From contig NW_025857693.1 of NCBI RefSeq assembly GCF_002878395.1, positions 441,319 to 505,318 of the forward strand: 64,000 bases of DNA, read 5' to 3'. Made by a program: the position numbers and the translations under genes. Source of the stretch: Capsicum annuum. Its lineage: Eukaryota; Streptophyta; Magnoliopsida; Solanales; Solanaceae. This document shows positions 46,343-57,450 of the stretch, in pieces; within the stretch, counting starts at the first letter, position 1, and the number at the start of each line of letters is the position of its first letter. Under the pieces are notes generated by a model. That model was not told where the DNA came from. It worked only from the letters and a program-made list of their open reading frames with translations, and did not search any database.

Positions 46343-46660
46343 GAACATTAAGAAATCAGGAAGCACCCATCATTCAGGAGGAACAAGTCAATGGTAGACT
46401 TTTGACACACAAAAGTCGACTGAACATCAAGAAATCAGAAAGCACCTATCAGTCAGGAGGAACAAGTTGACAGTCAACTTTTGACACACAAAGGTCTGCT
46501 GATACCCAAGAAACTTGGGACAGTAAAAATGCTTACAAGTCACGGGGAGCAAGTCAACTTTTGGTACACAAAGGCTGACAGATACCCAAGATACCTGGGA
46601 TAGTAAAAATGCTTACAAGTGAGGGGTAGCAAGCTGACAGATAGGGAAGTCAACTGATGT
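46343..46660. repeat. Four degenerate ~80-bp tandem units before 3' LTR
   Basis: Units start at about 46351, 46431, 46501 and 46581. Shared words are GAAATCAGRAAGCACC, GAGGAACAAGTC, CAACTTTTGACACACAAAGGTC, and in the last two GATACCCAAGAAACTTGGGACAGTAAAAATGCTTACAAGT. The CAAGTCAACTTTTGGTACACAAAGG core is common to all. Confidence 0.85.
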
Positions 46661-46681
46661 TTACTCTTGTTTGTCATTATC

Positions 46682-46694
46682 AAAAAGGGAGAGA
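46682..46694 (+). promoter_or_regulatory. Polypurine tract of SIRE-like element
   Basis: AAAAAGGGAGAGA next to the LTR start TGTTAGCC. Confidence 0.8.
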
Positions 46695-46695
46695 T

Positions 46696-47627
46696 TGTTA
46701 GCCTCCAAACTCTATGTTTTAATAATGACAAACTAAAAAGTAGATCTTTGCAGGACATTGAAGACTACTAATAAAGAAAGCCAACTCTGGGAATGGAAGG
46801 ACATCAACTTACGATCTGTGGCATCAAAGAAAATCAATCAGAATGAGAACAAACGGAAAGATAATCTCAGTCCCATAAGTCTCGACAAATCAAATTAATA
46901 ATGAGGAATCTCTAGCCCAAAAGTCTTGAAAAATCAAATCAATAATGACTAATGAAAAAAAGAAAAGATCACAAGCACATTTGGAAAAAAATCAATCTAT
47001 ATGAGGCCAAAAGGAAAAACAAATCATATACATATCTGATGTGGACGTGATCCAAGGCCTTATATGGATATATCATACAGCTACATTCCTCAATCAAGGA
47101 ATCAATTTAAATTCTTGATTGAGATGAAATCTCTTAGATTTCCTTATGAAGAGTAGCAATCGAAGACTATAAAAGATAAAGACTGAAGACATACATGAGT
47201 TACGTAACACCAATGAGAAAAATCAAAGTTTCTCAATCTTAGTCTCGCAAGGCTTTGTAACTTTTAGTTTATAATTGTTATATAAAGAGTAGGATCGAGT
47301 CAACTTTGTATTATCAACTGAAGTTGTGTCCCAAGATCTAAAGAGCAAAATAAGTCTTCAGAACTTGTTTTCTTTCATTGTACTCGATCCCGATATTGAA
47401 CGATCTAAGGAAACTTTGAAACCTAAGGGTACTGGAAGTAGGCACCATATTAGTGTTCCAAACCAGGATAAATTTTTGTGTCTTTACCTTGTATTTAAAT
47501 ATTTATTTGCTTAATTGTGTTAAATCTAATTTATTTTATGAAGTGCTCTGATATGCAGGAGAGTCAACTAAAAGGAATCAGTAGTCAACTCATAGAAAAA
47601 TTTCAATTCACCCCCTCTTGAATTTCA
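46696..47627 (+). mobile_element. 3' LTR of SIRE-like copia
   Basis: 932 bp from TGTTAGCCTCCAAAC to CCCCCTCTTGAATTTCA, with a TATA box TATATAAAG at 47279-47287. The C-rich CACCCCCTCTTG near the end is a hallmark of this copia group. Immediately after it the frame of another copia gag begins (AKFLDFKMVESKTV at 47633), so it was probably inserted into that gag. The left flank of the insertion is not visible. Confidence 0.8.
47279..47287 (+). promoter_or_regulatory. TATA box of SIRE-like LTR
   Basis: TATATAAAG about 580 bp into the LTR. Confidence 0.5.
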
Positions 47628-47632
47628 ATTAT

Positions 47633-48200
47633 TGCAAAATTTCTAGACTTTAAGATGGTAGAAAGTAAGACTGTAGTTACTCGAGTACAAGAATTGTAAG
47701 TCATAATCCATGATCTCCTTGTTGAATGTAGAATTTTATTTAATACCCTTGTTAAGCATTTTAAGAATGTTCTAAATATTCACTTAACCTTAGTTGTAGA
47801 TTTAGCTATGAATGATTCTTTTTAAGTGGTTGCAATAATTGAGAAGTTACCACCTTTACAGAAGTACTTCAAAAACTACTTGAAGCATAAGCACAAGGAA
47901 ATTTCTGTTAAAGAACTTATTGTGAGTTTGAGGATTGAAGAGGATCATAAAGCAGCAGAAAAGAGGTCTTATGGGAACTTAACATTAAATGGAGCAAATA
48001 TTAAGGAAGATGATCCCACTAAATTTAAGAAAAGAAATAAAACATCAGGACAATAAGGCAATCCTACTGAGAAGAAATTTAGAAAGGAAATTGCTTCAAT
48101 TGTGGAAAAATTAGCCACAAGTCTACTGATTGTCGGGCTCCAAACAAGGACAAGAAAAATAATCAAGCAAACATGGATGAATCTAAAGAATAATAGACAA
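47633..48200 (+). pseudogene. Tork/Tnt-like copia gag, 5' truncated
   Basis: Begins inside gag with AKFLDFKMVESKTVVTRVQE, continues IIHDLLVE, then an extra stretch of roughly 85 bp, then VVAIIEKLPPLQKYFKNYLK, HKEISVKELIVSLRIEED and GANIKEDDPTKFKKRN (47826-48050). After a stop a complete zinc knuckle CFNCGKISHKSTDC follows (about 48093-48135, in a shifted frame). Gag packages the RNA; here it is broken by stops and lacks its N-terminal third. Confidence 0.88.
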
Positions 48201-48600
48201 GCTTTGTGCTATGCTTTTGAAATGTAATCTAGTTGGAAATACTACAGAGTGGTGGATTGATTTAGGTGACACGCGCCATATATATGCCAAAAAAACTATT
48301 TGCATCATATGATCTAGATCAAGCTGATGAAAAGATATTCATGGCAAACTCCGCTACAACAAACGTTGAAGAAACAAAAAAGATTTGCTTAAAGATGACA
48401 TCATGTAAGGTGGTGACACTAAATAATATCCTTCGTGATCTGGAATTGCAAAGAACTTACTTTCTACTTCAGTTTTAACTAAGAATGGATCCAAATGTGT
48501 ATTTATTTTTTATAAAGTTGTAATAAGTAAGGGTGAAGTGTATTTAGGTTCTTCTTACTTACTCGAGTCAAATGATTTATTTTATGATCGTTTAGGACTT
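48201..48600 (+). pseudogene. Tork/Tnt-like copia protease
   Basis: EWWIDLGDTRHIYAKK (about 48250-48295) replaces the family's WWxDSGATRHxCxNK, so the catalytic DSG is lost. It is followed by the open FASYDLDQADEKIFMANSAT, KKICLKMTSCKVVTLNNIL (48300-48435) and YLGSSYLLESNDLFYDR in another frame, the protease-integrase linker. Confidence 0.8.
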
Positions 48601-49620
48601 CAATTATAAAACCTAGTAAAAACTGATTTTTTAGAAGTTCTGCCTAAATTTGAGTGCAATAAATCAAAGTGTCAAACATATGCTGAATCTAATTATGCTA
48701 AGCATTCGTATAAGTCTGTTGAAAGGAATTCCAATCCATTAGACTTATTAACATAGACACTTGTGATGACGTCAACACCATCTCATGGTGGAAAAAAGTA
48801 TTTCATAACTTTTATTGATGATTACACTGGATATTATTATATCTATTTGGTTAATAGTAAGGATGAAACAATAAAAGCATTTAGAAAATAAAAGACTAAA
48901 GTTGAAAATCAATTGGATAAAATGATCATAATAATGAGAAGTGATAGAGATGGAGAGTATGAATCTCCTTTTGTGGAGATATGTTTAGAAAATGAAATTA
49001 TCCATCAAACTAATGCCTATACTCACCTCAATCAAATAGAATTGCGGAAAGAAAAAATCAAACATTAAAGAAAATGGTAAATATCTTACTAATAAGTTCA
49101 TGTTTATCACAAATCTTGTGGGAGAAGTTATCCTTCCAGCAAACCAGATACTCAATAGAGTACCCCATAGAAAAACATAATATGTTCTATATGATAAATG
49201 AAAAGAACAGAAATCCAACTTGAAATATTTTGACGTGTAGGGATGTCTAGCCAAAGTTCAAGTTCCTATACTCAAAAGATTGAAAATAGGACCAAAGACT
49301 CTGGATTGTGTTTTTATTAGATATGGTATAAATAGTAAAGCATGCCAATTTTTGGTTCATAAATCCGAACTTTTGAACATCCATGATAATACGATAATTG
49401 AATCAGATAATGTTGAGTTCTTTGAACATATTTATCCATACAAGACTAAACATGAGTTGTCTAGTGAAGGGTCTAAACAAACTAGGGGTGAACCAAAGGA
49501 TAATGTACATAATAAAACGAATCCAAGGCATAGTAAACATCAAAGAATGTTAACTTACTTCAGATCAGATTTTGTAATATTTCTTCTCAAAATGAGCCTC
49601 AAACATTCAAAGAAGTGATG
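48601..49620 (+). pseudogene. Tork/Tnt-like copia integrase
   Basis: Zinc finger end NKSKCQTYAESNYAKHSYKS (48660-48720). Catalytic core with GGKKYFITFIDDYTGYYYIY (about 48788-48850; Asp present), IIMRSDRDGEYESPFVEI (second Asp, about 48930-48980) and a damaged Glu region, LNQIELRKEK (49030-49060). C-terminal GPKTLDCVFIRYGINSKACQ, FLVHKSELLNIHDNTIIESD and FFEHIYPYK (49288-49440), with acidic linker to 49600. Frames change several times. Confidence 0.85.
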
Positions 49621-50440
49621 TTTTTTGTGGACTCGTCATTTTGGAAAGAGGTTATCAATAGTGAGATTGATTCAATTATGAGAAATCATACTTAGGAGTT
49701 GGTAGATCTTCCTCCAGGAAATAAACCTTTAGGTTTAAAATTAGATATTCAAAAGGAAAATAAAAGTTGATGGTACTATTGACAAATACAAGGAAAGAGT
49801 TTATGTGAAAGGCTTTAAACATAAAAAGGCCTTAATTATTTCAAACAAACTTGCTAGTAACAAAAATAATGTCCATTCGGATATGATTTGTGCTAGTTGT
49901 GGTATATGATCTTGAATTTCATCAAATGGATGTGAAAACAACTTTCTTAAATAGAGAATTGGAGGAAGAAATTTACATAGAACAACCTGAGGGTTTTGTG
50001 GTTTCTAGTAAATAAAGAAAAGTGTGAAAACTTATTAAGTCACTTTATGAAGTAAAATAAGCACCTAAATAGTGGCATGACCGTGTTGACAAATAGATTA
50101 AAGGTAAATAAATGTGATAAATGTGTTTATATTAAAGACACTCTAAATCATAAAGTCATTATTTATTTGTATGTGGATGACATGTTGATCATCAGTAGAC
50201 ACATTTCTGACATAAATGCTGCTAAACAAATGGTTGAGAGCAAATTTGATATGAAAGACCTCGGAGTTGTTGATATAATCTTAGGGATAAGAATTCATAG
50301 ATTTTCACAAGGGTTGACATTGTCACGGTGTCATTACATTTAAAAGGTACTTGATAAGTTCACTTATTAGATTTCAATATTACCAAGACTCCATTAGACG
50401 TGAGCTTTGCACTTAAAAAAATGAAGGTGAAAATGACTCA
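49621..50440 (+). pseudogene. Tork/Tnt-like copia reverse transcriptase
   Basis: In order: SSFWKEVINSEIDSIM and ELVDLPPGNKPLG (49632-49735), DKYKERVYVKGF, HQMDVKTTFLNRELEEEIYI and EQPEGFVV (49920-50005), then the open stretch 50077-50343 with HKVIIYLYVDDMLIISRHIS (catalytic YVDDM at about 50166), KFDMKDLGVVDIILGIRI and GLTLSRCHYI. The catalytic box is intact, but surrounding stops prevent full-length translation. Confidence 0.88.
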
Positions 50441-51100
50441 TAATTAGACTGCACAAGAATTTTGGAATGTTTAATGTATATCATTAATTTTACGCGACCA
50501 AATATAGCATGTGCTCTAAGTTAATTAAATCGGTATATGAGTAATTCTAATCAAACCCATTGGATGACAATGAATAGAGTTCTGAGGTATATAAAACACA
50601 CTCAAAAATATGCATATGTTTTGCATTATAACAAATATACAGAGTAAATTGAAAGATATAAAGGTAAAAATTAGATCACCGGTTCAAATAAAGTAAAATC
50701 CATGGGTAGATATGTATTTAATCTTGATGGAGGAGCAGTCTCTTGGAAATCATCCAAATGGTCATGTATCGCCCGCTCTACAATGGAATCTGAACTTATA
50801 ATATTAGATAAAGCCAGTGAAGAAGTTAAATGGCTCCAAAATTTCTTGAAAGATATTTCTTAATGGCACAAACCTTTGGTACTAGTATGCATACACTATG
50901 ATAGTCAAGTGACAATAGGTAGGTCAGGGAGCATGATGTATAACAGTAAATCTTGTCATATAAAATGGAGATATAATATTATTAGAGAACTATTTTCAAT
51001 TGGAATGATCACGGTTGCCTATGTGAGTTAAAAATATAATATGCCGGATCCACTTACAAAAGTCCTAACTAGAGAGGATTGAGAAATCATCAAAGAGAAT
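50441..51100 (+). pseudogene. Tork/Tnt-like copia RNase H
   Basis: Words in order: MYIINFTRPNIACAL (about 50472-50520), THWMTMNRVLRYIKHTQKYA (50562-50620), [20 protein letters not shown] and [20 protein letters not shown] (about 50700-50820), [53 protein letters not shown] and MPDPLTKVLTRED (51040-51080). This is the end of the polyprotein in this lineage; the order confirms Ty1/copia (integrase before RT). Confidence 0.85.
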
Positions 51101-51245
51101 GGTTTTAAGGACAATATAAGTCATCACGATGGTAATAATGCCTAGAGGACTGGAGATCCCAAAAGCTATATTCAAGGAGATCAAACAAAATTTTGATTAA
51201 CGGTCAATATTGTCAATTAACTCAACCCATTCTCACAATAAAGAC
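51101..51245 (+). mobile_element. Copia 3' untranslated region, first part
   Basis: Non-coding tail after RNase H (GGACTGGAGATCCC ... TCAAGGAGATCAAACAAA ... CAACCCATTCTCACAATAAAGAC). It is interrupted at 51245 by a solo gypsy LTR and resumes at 53910. Confidence 0.75.
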
Positions 51246-51955
51246 CGTAACAACCCAAGAAATTTAAGCCAAAGATATAATTATGCTTTAAGTACATGTA
51301 GCACTAAACATCGAGTTTTAACAATATAAGAAGGAATTTGGCCATTTACAAAGGGAACAAGAAAACCCCTAGCCCTTAACCAAGCCAAACCTCCCTTTAC
51401 CAATCGATTTCTTAAGAAATAACTAGTTCTAAATTAGCATAACTTATAGATTTGATGTATCTTTAAGCTCCAGACCACAAATGATAGATAATTGAATTAT
51501 CTTTTCAACACATCCATTTTTGCCTTAATTTGATATCAAGGTGAAAAGTTATAACCTTTAGTGAACCACTGCTCTACAGTGAGATATCACGAACCAGCCC
51601 ATGATCATGGTTACATTGTATAATTGTATAATGGTCTTTTTTAATCAAGACAATCCCAACATCTGAAAGTGATAAGTATACCTTTCAACCACAAGAGGAA
51701 ACAATGATTGTGCTTTGAAACCAGATACTTTCGTGAGTCCCACAAATGCTCGTGATTGAACCTTTAAACCTACAAACCAAGGTCTGATTGTAGGTAGATC
51801 GCACAATCATACCAAGGCTCATCTAATCATGTTCATAGAACTCCCATCTAGCTCCCAACCATGAGTACAACCCCATGATCATAGGTTGGTCCCATGATCG
51901 TGGGAAAGTCATATACGTCCCTTCCAACAATACCCAATTATGATTTTTAAAGGAG

Positions 51956-51963
51956 TATATAAG
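51956..51963 (+). promoter_or_regulatory. TATA box of solo LTR
   Basis: TATATAAG about 700 bp into the LTR. Confidence 0.5.
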
Positions 51964-53299
51964 TCTTCTTCCACTCTTTTAACTTCAAAACTACATCATT
52001 TCGGTTATCCCAAGGATAATTATTGGGGTTTATATTACCCTAAGCCCTCACTACTTATAAAAACATCTAACACTTAGTTCTAAACATAGAAAAGAGGAGA
52101 TTTATTTCCCCAAGGCAGAGCTAGGGTTCATTATCTTCAGGAATCCAATTTTAAAGAATTCTTCAAGGTTGTTATCTCCAAGTATATAGTATTTAATTGA
52201 TAGGTCCCTTTCATCCATTAAGACCCAAATTTAACCCAATTCTCCAGTTTAATTCCTTCTTCACAATTTAGGGTTTATGGATATTAAAAAATTCATTGAT
52301 ATCTCAAACCCTTAGTGTCATTAAGTTATAATACCTATTTTATCATGAATTTCAGTACTATTACATGACCATGATCACAAAACCTAATTATATTGTGAAA
52401 TCTATAATTGTTGGACTTGAGTTATTAAATTCTTTAAATTTATTTAGTTGACAAAATTGTCAAATTAGTTGCATTCATAAAAGATAGTGGGTTATGAACA
52501 CCCAATGTCCTAATATTTCTTACATATACTTTTGGGTACTATATCCCCCAGTTTACATACTTTGAATGTTTTTAGATAATGTATTTATTTTTAGTCTTCA
52601 GATTAGTATTAGCATTGAGCATTATAGCTATTAGTGTCATTCAGTTGGGAGTAGTGCTTAGCACCAAGTGGACATTGGGATGAAGGCTCATCCTTTAGTT
52701 AGGTTGATACCCTTAGTAGAAGTCCTTAAGTCCTAGACTACGGCGCCATCATAGGTTCTAAAGGGTCACCCATCAAATTAGGCTTGACACCTTAATACTT
52801 TTGAACATTAGCTTAGTGGATCCATATTAGTCGAACTTTATACCCTTGGAAAGGTACTAAACACCCTTTCAGATGGGGTTACAGGTTAGACACCTATTAG
52901 CTTAGATTGGGGTAAGTTGGTTATTAGTATCTCCCATAGTCCACAGTTTACAGTTCGAGTTCAGATTTTTTGCATGACCTTATATTCATATATCCAGATT
53001 ATTATATAGCAAATGTTGATTACTTGGTCTTGCATTAGTGTATTATGTTGCATTTATCATTCTAGCTATATTAATTTTTCCTACCTCGCATGCTCAGTAC
53101 ATTCAAAGTACTAATCGCATACTTTCTTTTGCGCTATACTATCTCATAATATAGGTTTTGATGCTTAACTACACTACTTGGTGAGTCTTCATTATTCGAG
53201 GGATAATATCAGTGATTTATTTTTCCTTTGTCATTCTCAGCTTTAAGATAGTTGGATTTAGTTGGGTGCTTATCCCAACAACTCATCTTAGTAGAGGCT

Positions 53300-53889
53300 T
53301 TCAGATTTGTAGTTAGATGTTCATCTTGTGCTCTTAAACTCAAATACTGTGGATTGGATTTCTTTGAATAATTATATCACTATTCAGTTCAGCTTCTGCA
53401 TGAGTGTTTTTATATTAGTTATTTTTAGTATTGTTAGCGTCATGCTAGGCCATGGGTGAGATTAGGGTCACTTATGACTCTCAGCATCGTATTATGACTA
53501 GGGTTAGAGAATCAGGTTTAAAGTAACCTAGGTTATCTAAAATCCACGTTAAAAAGAGTCTTATTCGAAGTTGTGGAGCGCGCCACACTTATGAGTGAGA
53601 AGCTATGAGATATTTTACGAAAATTTTCATTTCTTTCATATTTATATCATGCGATTAAGTATGAGTGGAGTCATCACTCATTTTTTTCAGACATGTTGTT
53701 AGATGTTCAGCTTGTGGTCTTAAACTTAGATATTATGGGTTGATTTTCTTTGTATACTTGTTTTGTTATTCAATTCAGCTTCCATATAAGTGTTTTTGTA
53801 TCAATTATCTTCAGTGTTCTTAGCCTCATGTCAGGCCATGGGTTAGGTTGGGGTAACTTGTGATTCTAAGCATTGTGTTATGACTAGGA
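53300..53889. repeat. Direct duplication at LTR 3' end (386-bp offset)
   Basis: 53300-53503 and 53686-53889 correspond: TTAGATGTTCATCTTGTGCTCTTAAACT versus TTAGATGTTCAGCTTGTGGTCTTAAACT, CAGCTTCTGCATGAGTGTTTTTATATTAG versus CAGCTTCCATATAAGTGTTTTTGTATCAA, GGCCATGGGTGAG versus GGCCATGGGTTAG, and GCATCGTATTATGACTAGGG versus GCATTGTGTTATGACTAGGA. 182 bp of unduplicated or diverged sequence lies between. Confidence 0.9.
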
Positions 53890-53909
53890 GGTAGTCTTAT
53901 ATCGTAACA

Positions 53910-54371
53910 AAGATAATGTTTAAAAAACAAGGATAAGGCTTATGGTTTTAAACTTTCTAATGGATTCTAAATTTGGTAGGTTTGACCAAATAGTTTGATC
54001 TATAGGATTAAAGGTTTAGGAATCACCTATGTGAGGGTGAAATGGAAACCTCTTCAAGGATAATGATAGTAAAGTTCTATTCTCTAAGCTCTCATGAAAC
54101 CAGGTAGTGTTCATTGCTGAAATGAACAAAACTGTGAGAACCAGAAAAGGTAAAAGGCTAATTGTGTGACTTGTTGTCTAGGTGTACACAAAAGTTATAC
54201 ATTTCAAATATATCACATCTATTAATTGATCGAGTGCATCCGGTGTAAGTTCACTATGAAAATTTCAAAGGAAACTCTACTTATCTCGATGCAATTAGTC
54301 TTTACTTGTAGATCACACACTTGTCCATATGTTTTTTTATGACATAGTCATTCCCCATTCATGTGGAAGAA
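53910..54371 (+). mobile_element. Copia 3' untranslated region, second part, and polypurine tract
   Basis: Continues the 3' tail after the solo LTR (GGAATCACCTATGTGAGGGTGAA, TTCTCTAAGCTCTCATGAAACCAGG, AATTGTGTGACTTGTTGTCT). It ends in the weak polypurine tract CATGTGGAAGAA next to the LTR start. Confidence 0.75.
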
Positions 54372-55117
54372 TGTTGGGTTCTAAGTAATGAAAGTGAATG
54401 ATAAATAGAGGAAAGAAAAATAGAAGGAAAAATTAAAATATAAGTTCATTATATAGAAGAGTGTTTCTTCCACATTACTGGGAGAAAGGAACATTCTTGT
54501 GCTTAAATTAAATTAAGAAGCATACTTTCAAGTGGATGGTAAAGCAAGAAGAAAACAAGTCTCGCACCATCATCAGTGTTACTCGTTCGGCTCAACTTCG
54601 GCTTTGGATTTGAATGATGAAATTGATTGATCAAGAGATTATCTTTTTTGAAAAAATTCATTAGAAAATTCAGAATTGGTGATTTTTTAATCCAAAATTT
54701 TTATAGGAAATTTTTCTCCATGTGCGGATGCATGTTACAACACACCTCAAATGGATGCGACCCTTCGAAGAGTGACCTACAGACGCCTGCGAATGCAAGT
54801 GCGGTCCGTAGGTGAGCCATAACTTTTTGTTTTGGGGAAAAAAATAAACTACAAATGCAAGTCCCCATCCATGGCTGTAGGTGGGGTCCGCAGGTCGTCC
54901 TGACGTTTTAAAAAGTTGCACCTTTTCATGAACTATTATTTCTTTTTAGAAAATACACCTTTTATAAATACCTATTTTTCTCAGGTATTGGTACAAAAGT
55001 TTAAAGTTAAAAATTGTACTTCTTCCTAAAAACTCAAGTGTGATTTACGAATCATTGAGTGTGTTTGAAATTTAGCAAATCTGAGGTACCACTATTTGCT
55101 AGAGTGAATTATTTTAT
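54372..55117 (+). mobile_element. Copia 3' LTR, first part
   Basis: Starts TGTTGGGTTCTAAGTAATG. Interrupted at 55117 by a solo gypsy LTR and completed at 57225-57450. No TATA box chosen; contains a GC-richer palindromic stretch at 54735-54900. Confidence 0.8.
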
Positions 55118-56038
55118 TGTAACACCCCGGGAGCACCCCTTGGATGTCACACTGTTCTTAGGACTACGAATAGCCCTAAGGTAAACCATGATATCTATTA
55201 AACTTAGAACTCACATGAAAAGGGATGAACTAACATATATAGAAACTGAAGGTAAACAATTTCATATCTTAATGTAAATCGTTAACTTTTGAAACCTTAA
55301 ACAAACTCTTGAACTAAAACATACATAGTCTGACAAGCTTCGACTGCTAACTAGACAGCCACTAGGACAGACCCCAGCTGACCCGAACATAAATAAAAAT
55401 CAAGTAACTAAAATACTTTCATCAATGAACAGGATTCTAATAAGCTAGGTCCTCGGACTATGAGGACTCACCAAAATTCGGGATGCAGGAGATGATGCTT
55501 GTAGTTAATTGTGCTGCTGGAAACAAGCACCAAAACCTATATTTAAGATAATATAGCACATAGACATATATGTGGGTCGGTACTTCTAGAATGTATTGAG
55601 TATGTGGGGCTGAATGTGTAAGTAAAACAAGAATTGAATATGTACATGCACTTTCAAATAATGTATGCTAAAAGTAAATGACTCACCTTGGACTTGAGTG
55701 AAACTAAAGACTGCAAAATCATAAAACATAGATAATGAAGCATATGAATAAGCTTAGTAAGCCATAACACTTAGTTTCTAAAATCTATACTCTTGTTCTT
55801 TCTTATGGGAGCTTCTTACAACCGACATAAATCATGTGAGCTACCATAGAGTCCAACATCTTACCCACGTTGGGAAGAGTTTTTCTACCCTTGCCATCGA
55901 AATAGAACCTTAACTTAAGCGATCACTATACTTCATTCATATTGGGAAAAAACTTAACCTACGGTGGCTCGTAGTTTCCAGGAATTTAGGATATGCTCAT
56001 CCTCATTTCATTCTCGCTGCTAAATATTACTCCCAAAT

Positions 56039-56076
<38 letters not shown>

Positions 56077-57224
56077 TATATACTCATACTTAAGAAATCA
56101 ACCTTAAAATAACATAAGGGTTTATAGAATGACAGCTAGTTATGCTTCTCTTTACTTTAAATCATAATCAAGATGAACACTTGTGGATTTCATGTATTAT
56201 CTTTAGATCAAAAGATCAAGCTTTCTTGAATCATGCTATATTGCATATGAATGGAACTTTAAAAGCTTAAACTTTCTTGTAAACTTAATGCCCCTTCTTA
56301 AATCTTGAAACCTTTACTTTCTTTAATAACACTTATAACAAAATATCATGCTCAATAACCATATAGAAATCTTTCATCATAATCCATTACCAAAGTAATG
56401 GAATTCAAATCACAATATCAATCTTAAAGTTCAAAACATGGATAGAGGTAACCTTTATGAATCTTTAGCTTTTTAAATCATAAGATAAGGTTATAATTCA
56501 ATATATGAGAATTTAGGGGATGAACCCTAATGTAAAACTTGTAAATTCAGTCTCAAAAATTATGCTTTTCGGGCATAAGGATGGAAGATTAACCTTGTTC
56601 AAAACCTCACATACCTAGAACTATTTGACTTGTGAAGAGGACTTGAACTCTGAGGCTTGATAGATGTCTTAGTAAGAGAAACCCTAATCTTGTTGTTCTT
56701 GAAGATGAAAGGAGAAAAAATATTGTTAATTGACTGAAAAAGTAAGGAAAATAAAGCCTCTCTTGTATATAGGTCGTGGATTGGGAGTTATAAGTAGGAA
56801 AAAGACCAAAAAGCCCCTTAATTGAACTTACAGAAATAGACCGCTAGCCATCACAAGTCAATCTTACGACTCGTTAAATAAGGATATGAGTTGGACTAGT
56901 AACTCGTAAGCTTTGCAGTGACAAAGATAGCACACACTGGTCAGCATACAAGTGGTAGATTACAACCTGTTACATATCCATACGACTTGAAACAACCCCT
57001 CATAACTTGGACAAAAACTTAGGGAACCTATACTACTAAACTTACGACTTTACTTCATACGACTCGTAACATGCAATGACGATTTCTAGGGTCGAATTGT
57101 TTCTAAAAAAGACCTCAATTACTCCACACTACCATAGCTATGACTTACAACATACGACACGTAAGATGTATATACGACTTAAGGTCATAAGTTGCATAGT
57201 GGCTTTCATACATAGGGTATTACA
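55118..57224 (-). mobile_element. Solo Ty3/gypsy LTR in copia LTR
   Basis: 2107 bp with ends TGTAACACCC / GGGTATTACA, flanked by perfect TTTAT duplications (55113-55117 and 57225-57229). Orientation is minus, judged by the TGTAATACCC start seen at 1155 and by the phrase shared inverted with 53176. It contains a (TA)n tract and a TATA-like box (56766-56772). No coding content. The host copia LTR reads through cleanly if it is removed. Confidence 0.95.
56036..56085. repeat. (TA)n microsatellite
   Basis: About 50 bp of alternating TA with one TG interruption, inside the solo LTR. Confidence 0.98.
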
Positions 57225-57450
57225 TTTATCTTGGGAGGATATATTCTATTTACTTCGTGTACTTTGAGGGGAATAATTTTAAGGACATACCGTGAATTCG
57301 GTGACATTCTTTCATTTCTTCATCTCTTTCTTGATGGTTTTACCATTTTCCTGAAAATAATTTGAAGTTCATTTTGATTGTTCATAAATTGGTTCAACTT
57401 TTGTTTGAAGTTCTTGTTGTAAATACAGATTTTATATCCGAAAAATAACA
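57225..57450 (+). mobile_element. Copia 3' LTR, second part
   Basis: Continues from 55117 after the target duplication: GAGGGGAATAATTTTAAGGACA ... CATTCTTTCATTTCTTCATC ... GAAGTTCTTGTTGTAAATACAG, ending ATAACA near 57450. Together with 54372-55117 it gives an LTR of about 970 bp. The other copia LTR is not in the window. Confidence 0.75.

Larger units (their letters stand above)
51246..53909 (+). mobile_element. Solo Ty3/gypsy LTR in copia 3' UTR
   Basis: 2664 bp from CGTAACAACCC (first base mutated from T) to ATCGTAACA, flanked by AAGAC (51241-51245) and AAGAT (53910-53914), a 5-bp target duplication with one C/T change. No internal coding region, so it is a recombined solo LTR. It contains a TATA box TATATAAG at 51956-51963 and a 386-bp-offset tandem duplication near its 3' end. 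The interior has the ACTTGGTGAGTCTTCATTATTCGAGG phrase (53176), whose inverted counterpart is in the other solo LTR at 55440-55477. Confidence 0.9.

Noticed and set aside
55118..57224. A 2.1-kb DNA transposon with TGTAACACCC inverted termini
   Set aside because: Ends and the 5-bp duplication fit a gypsy LTR better, and the same termini appear on the LTR at 1155; hence a solo LTR.
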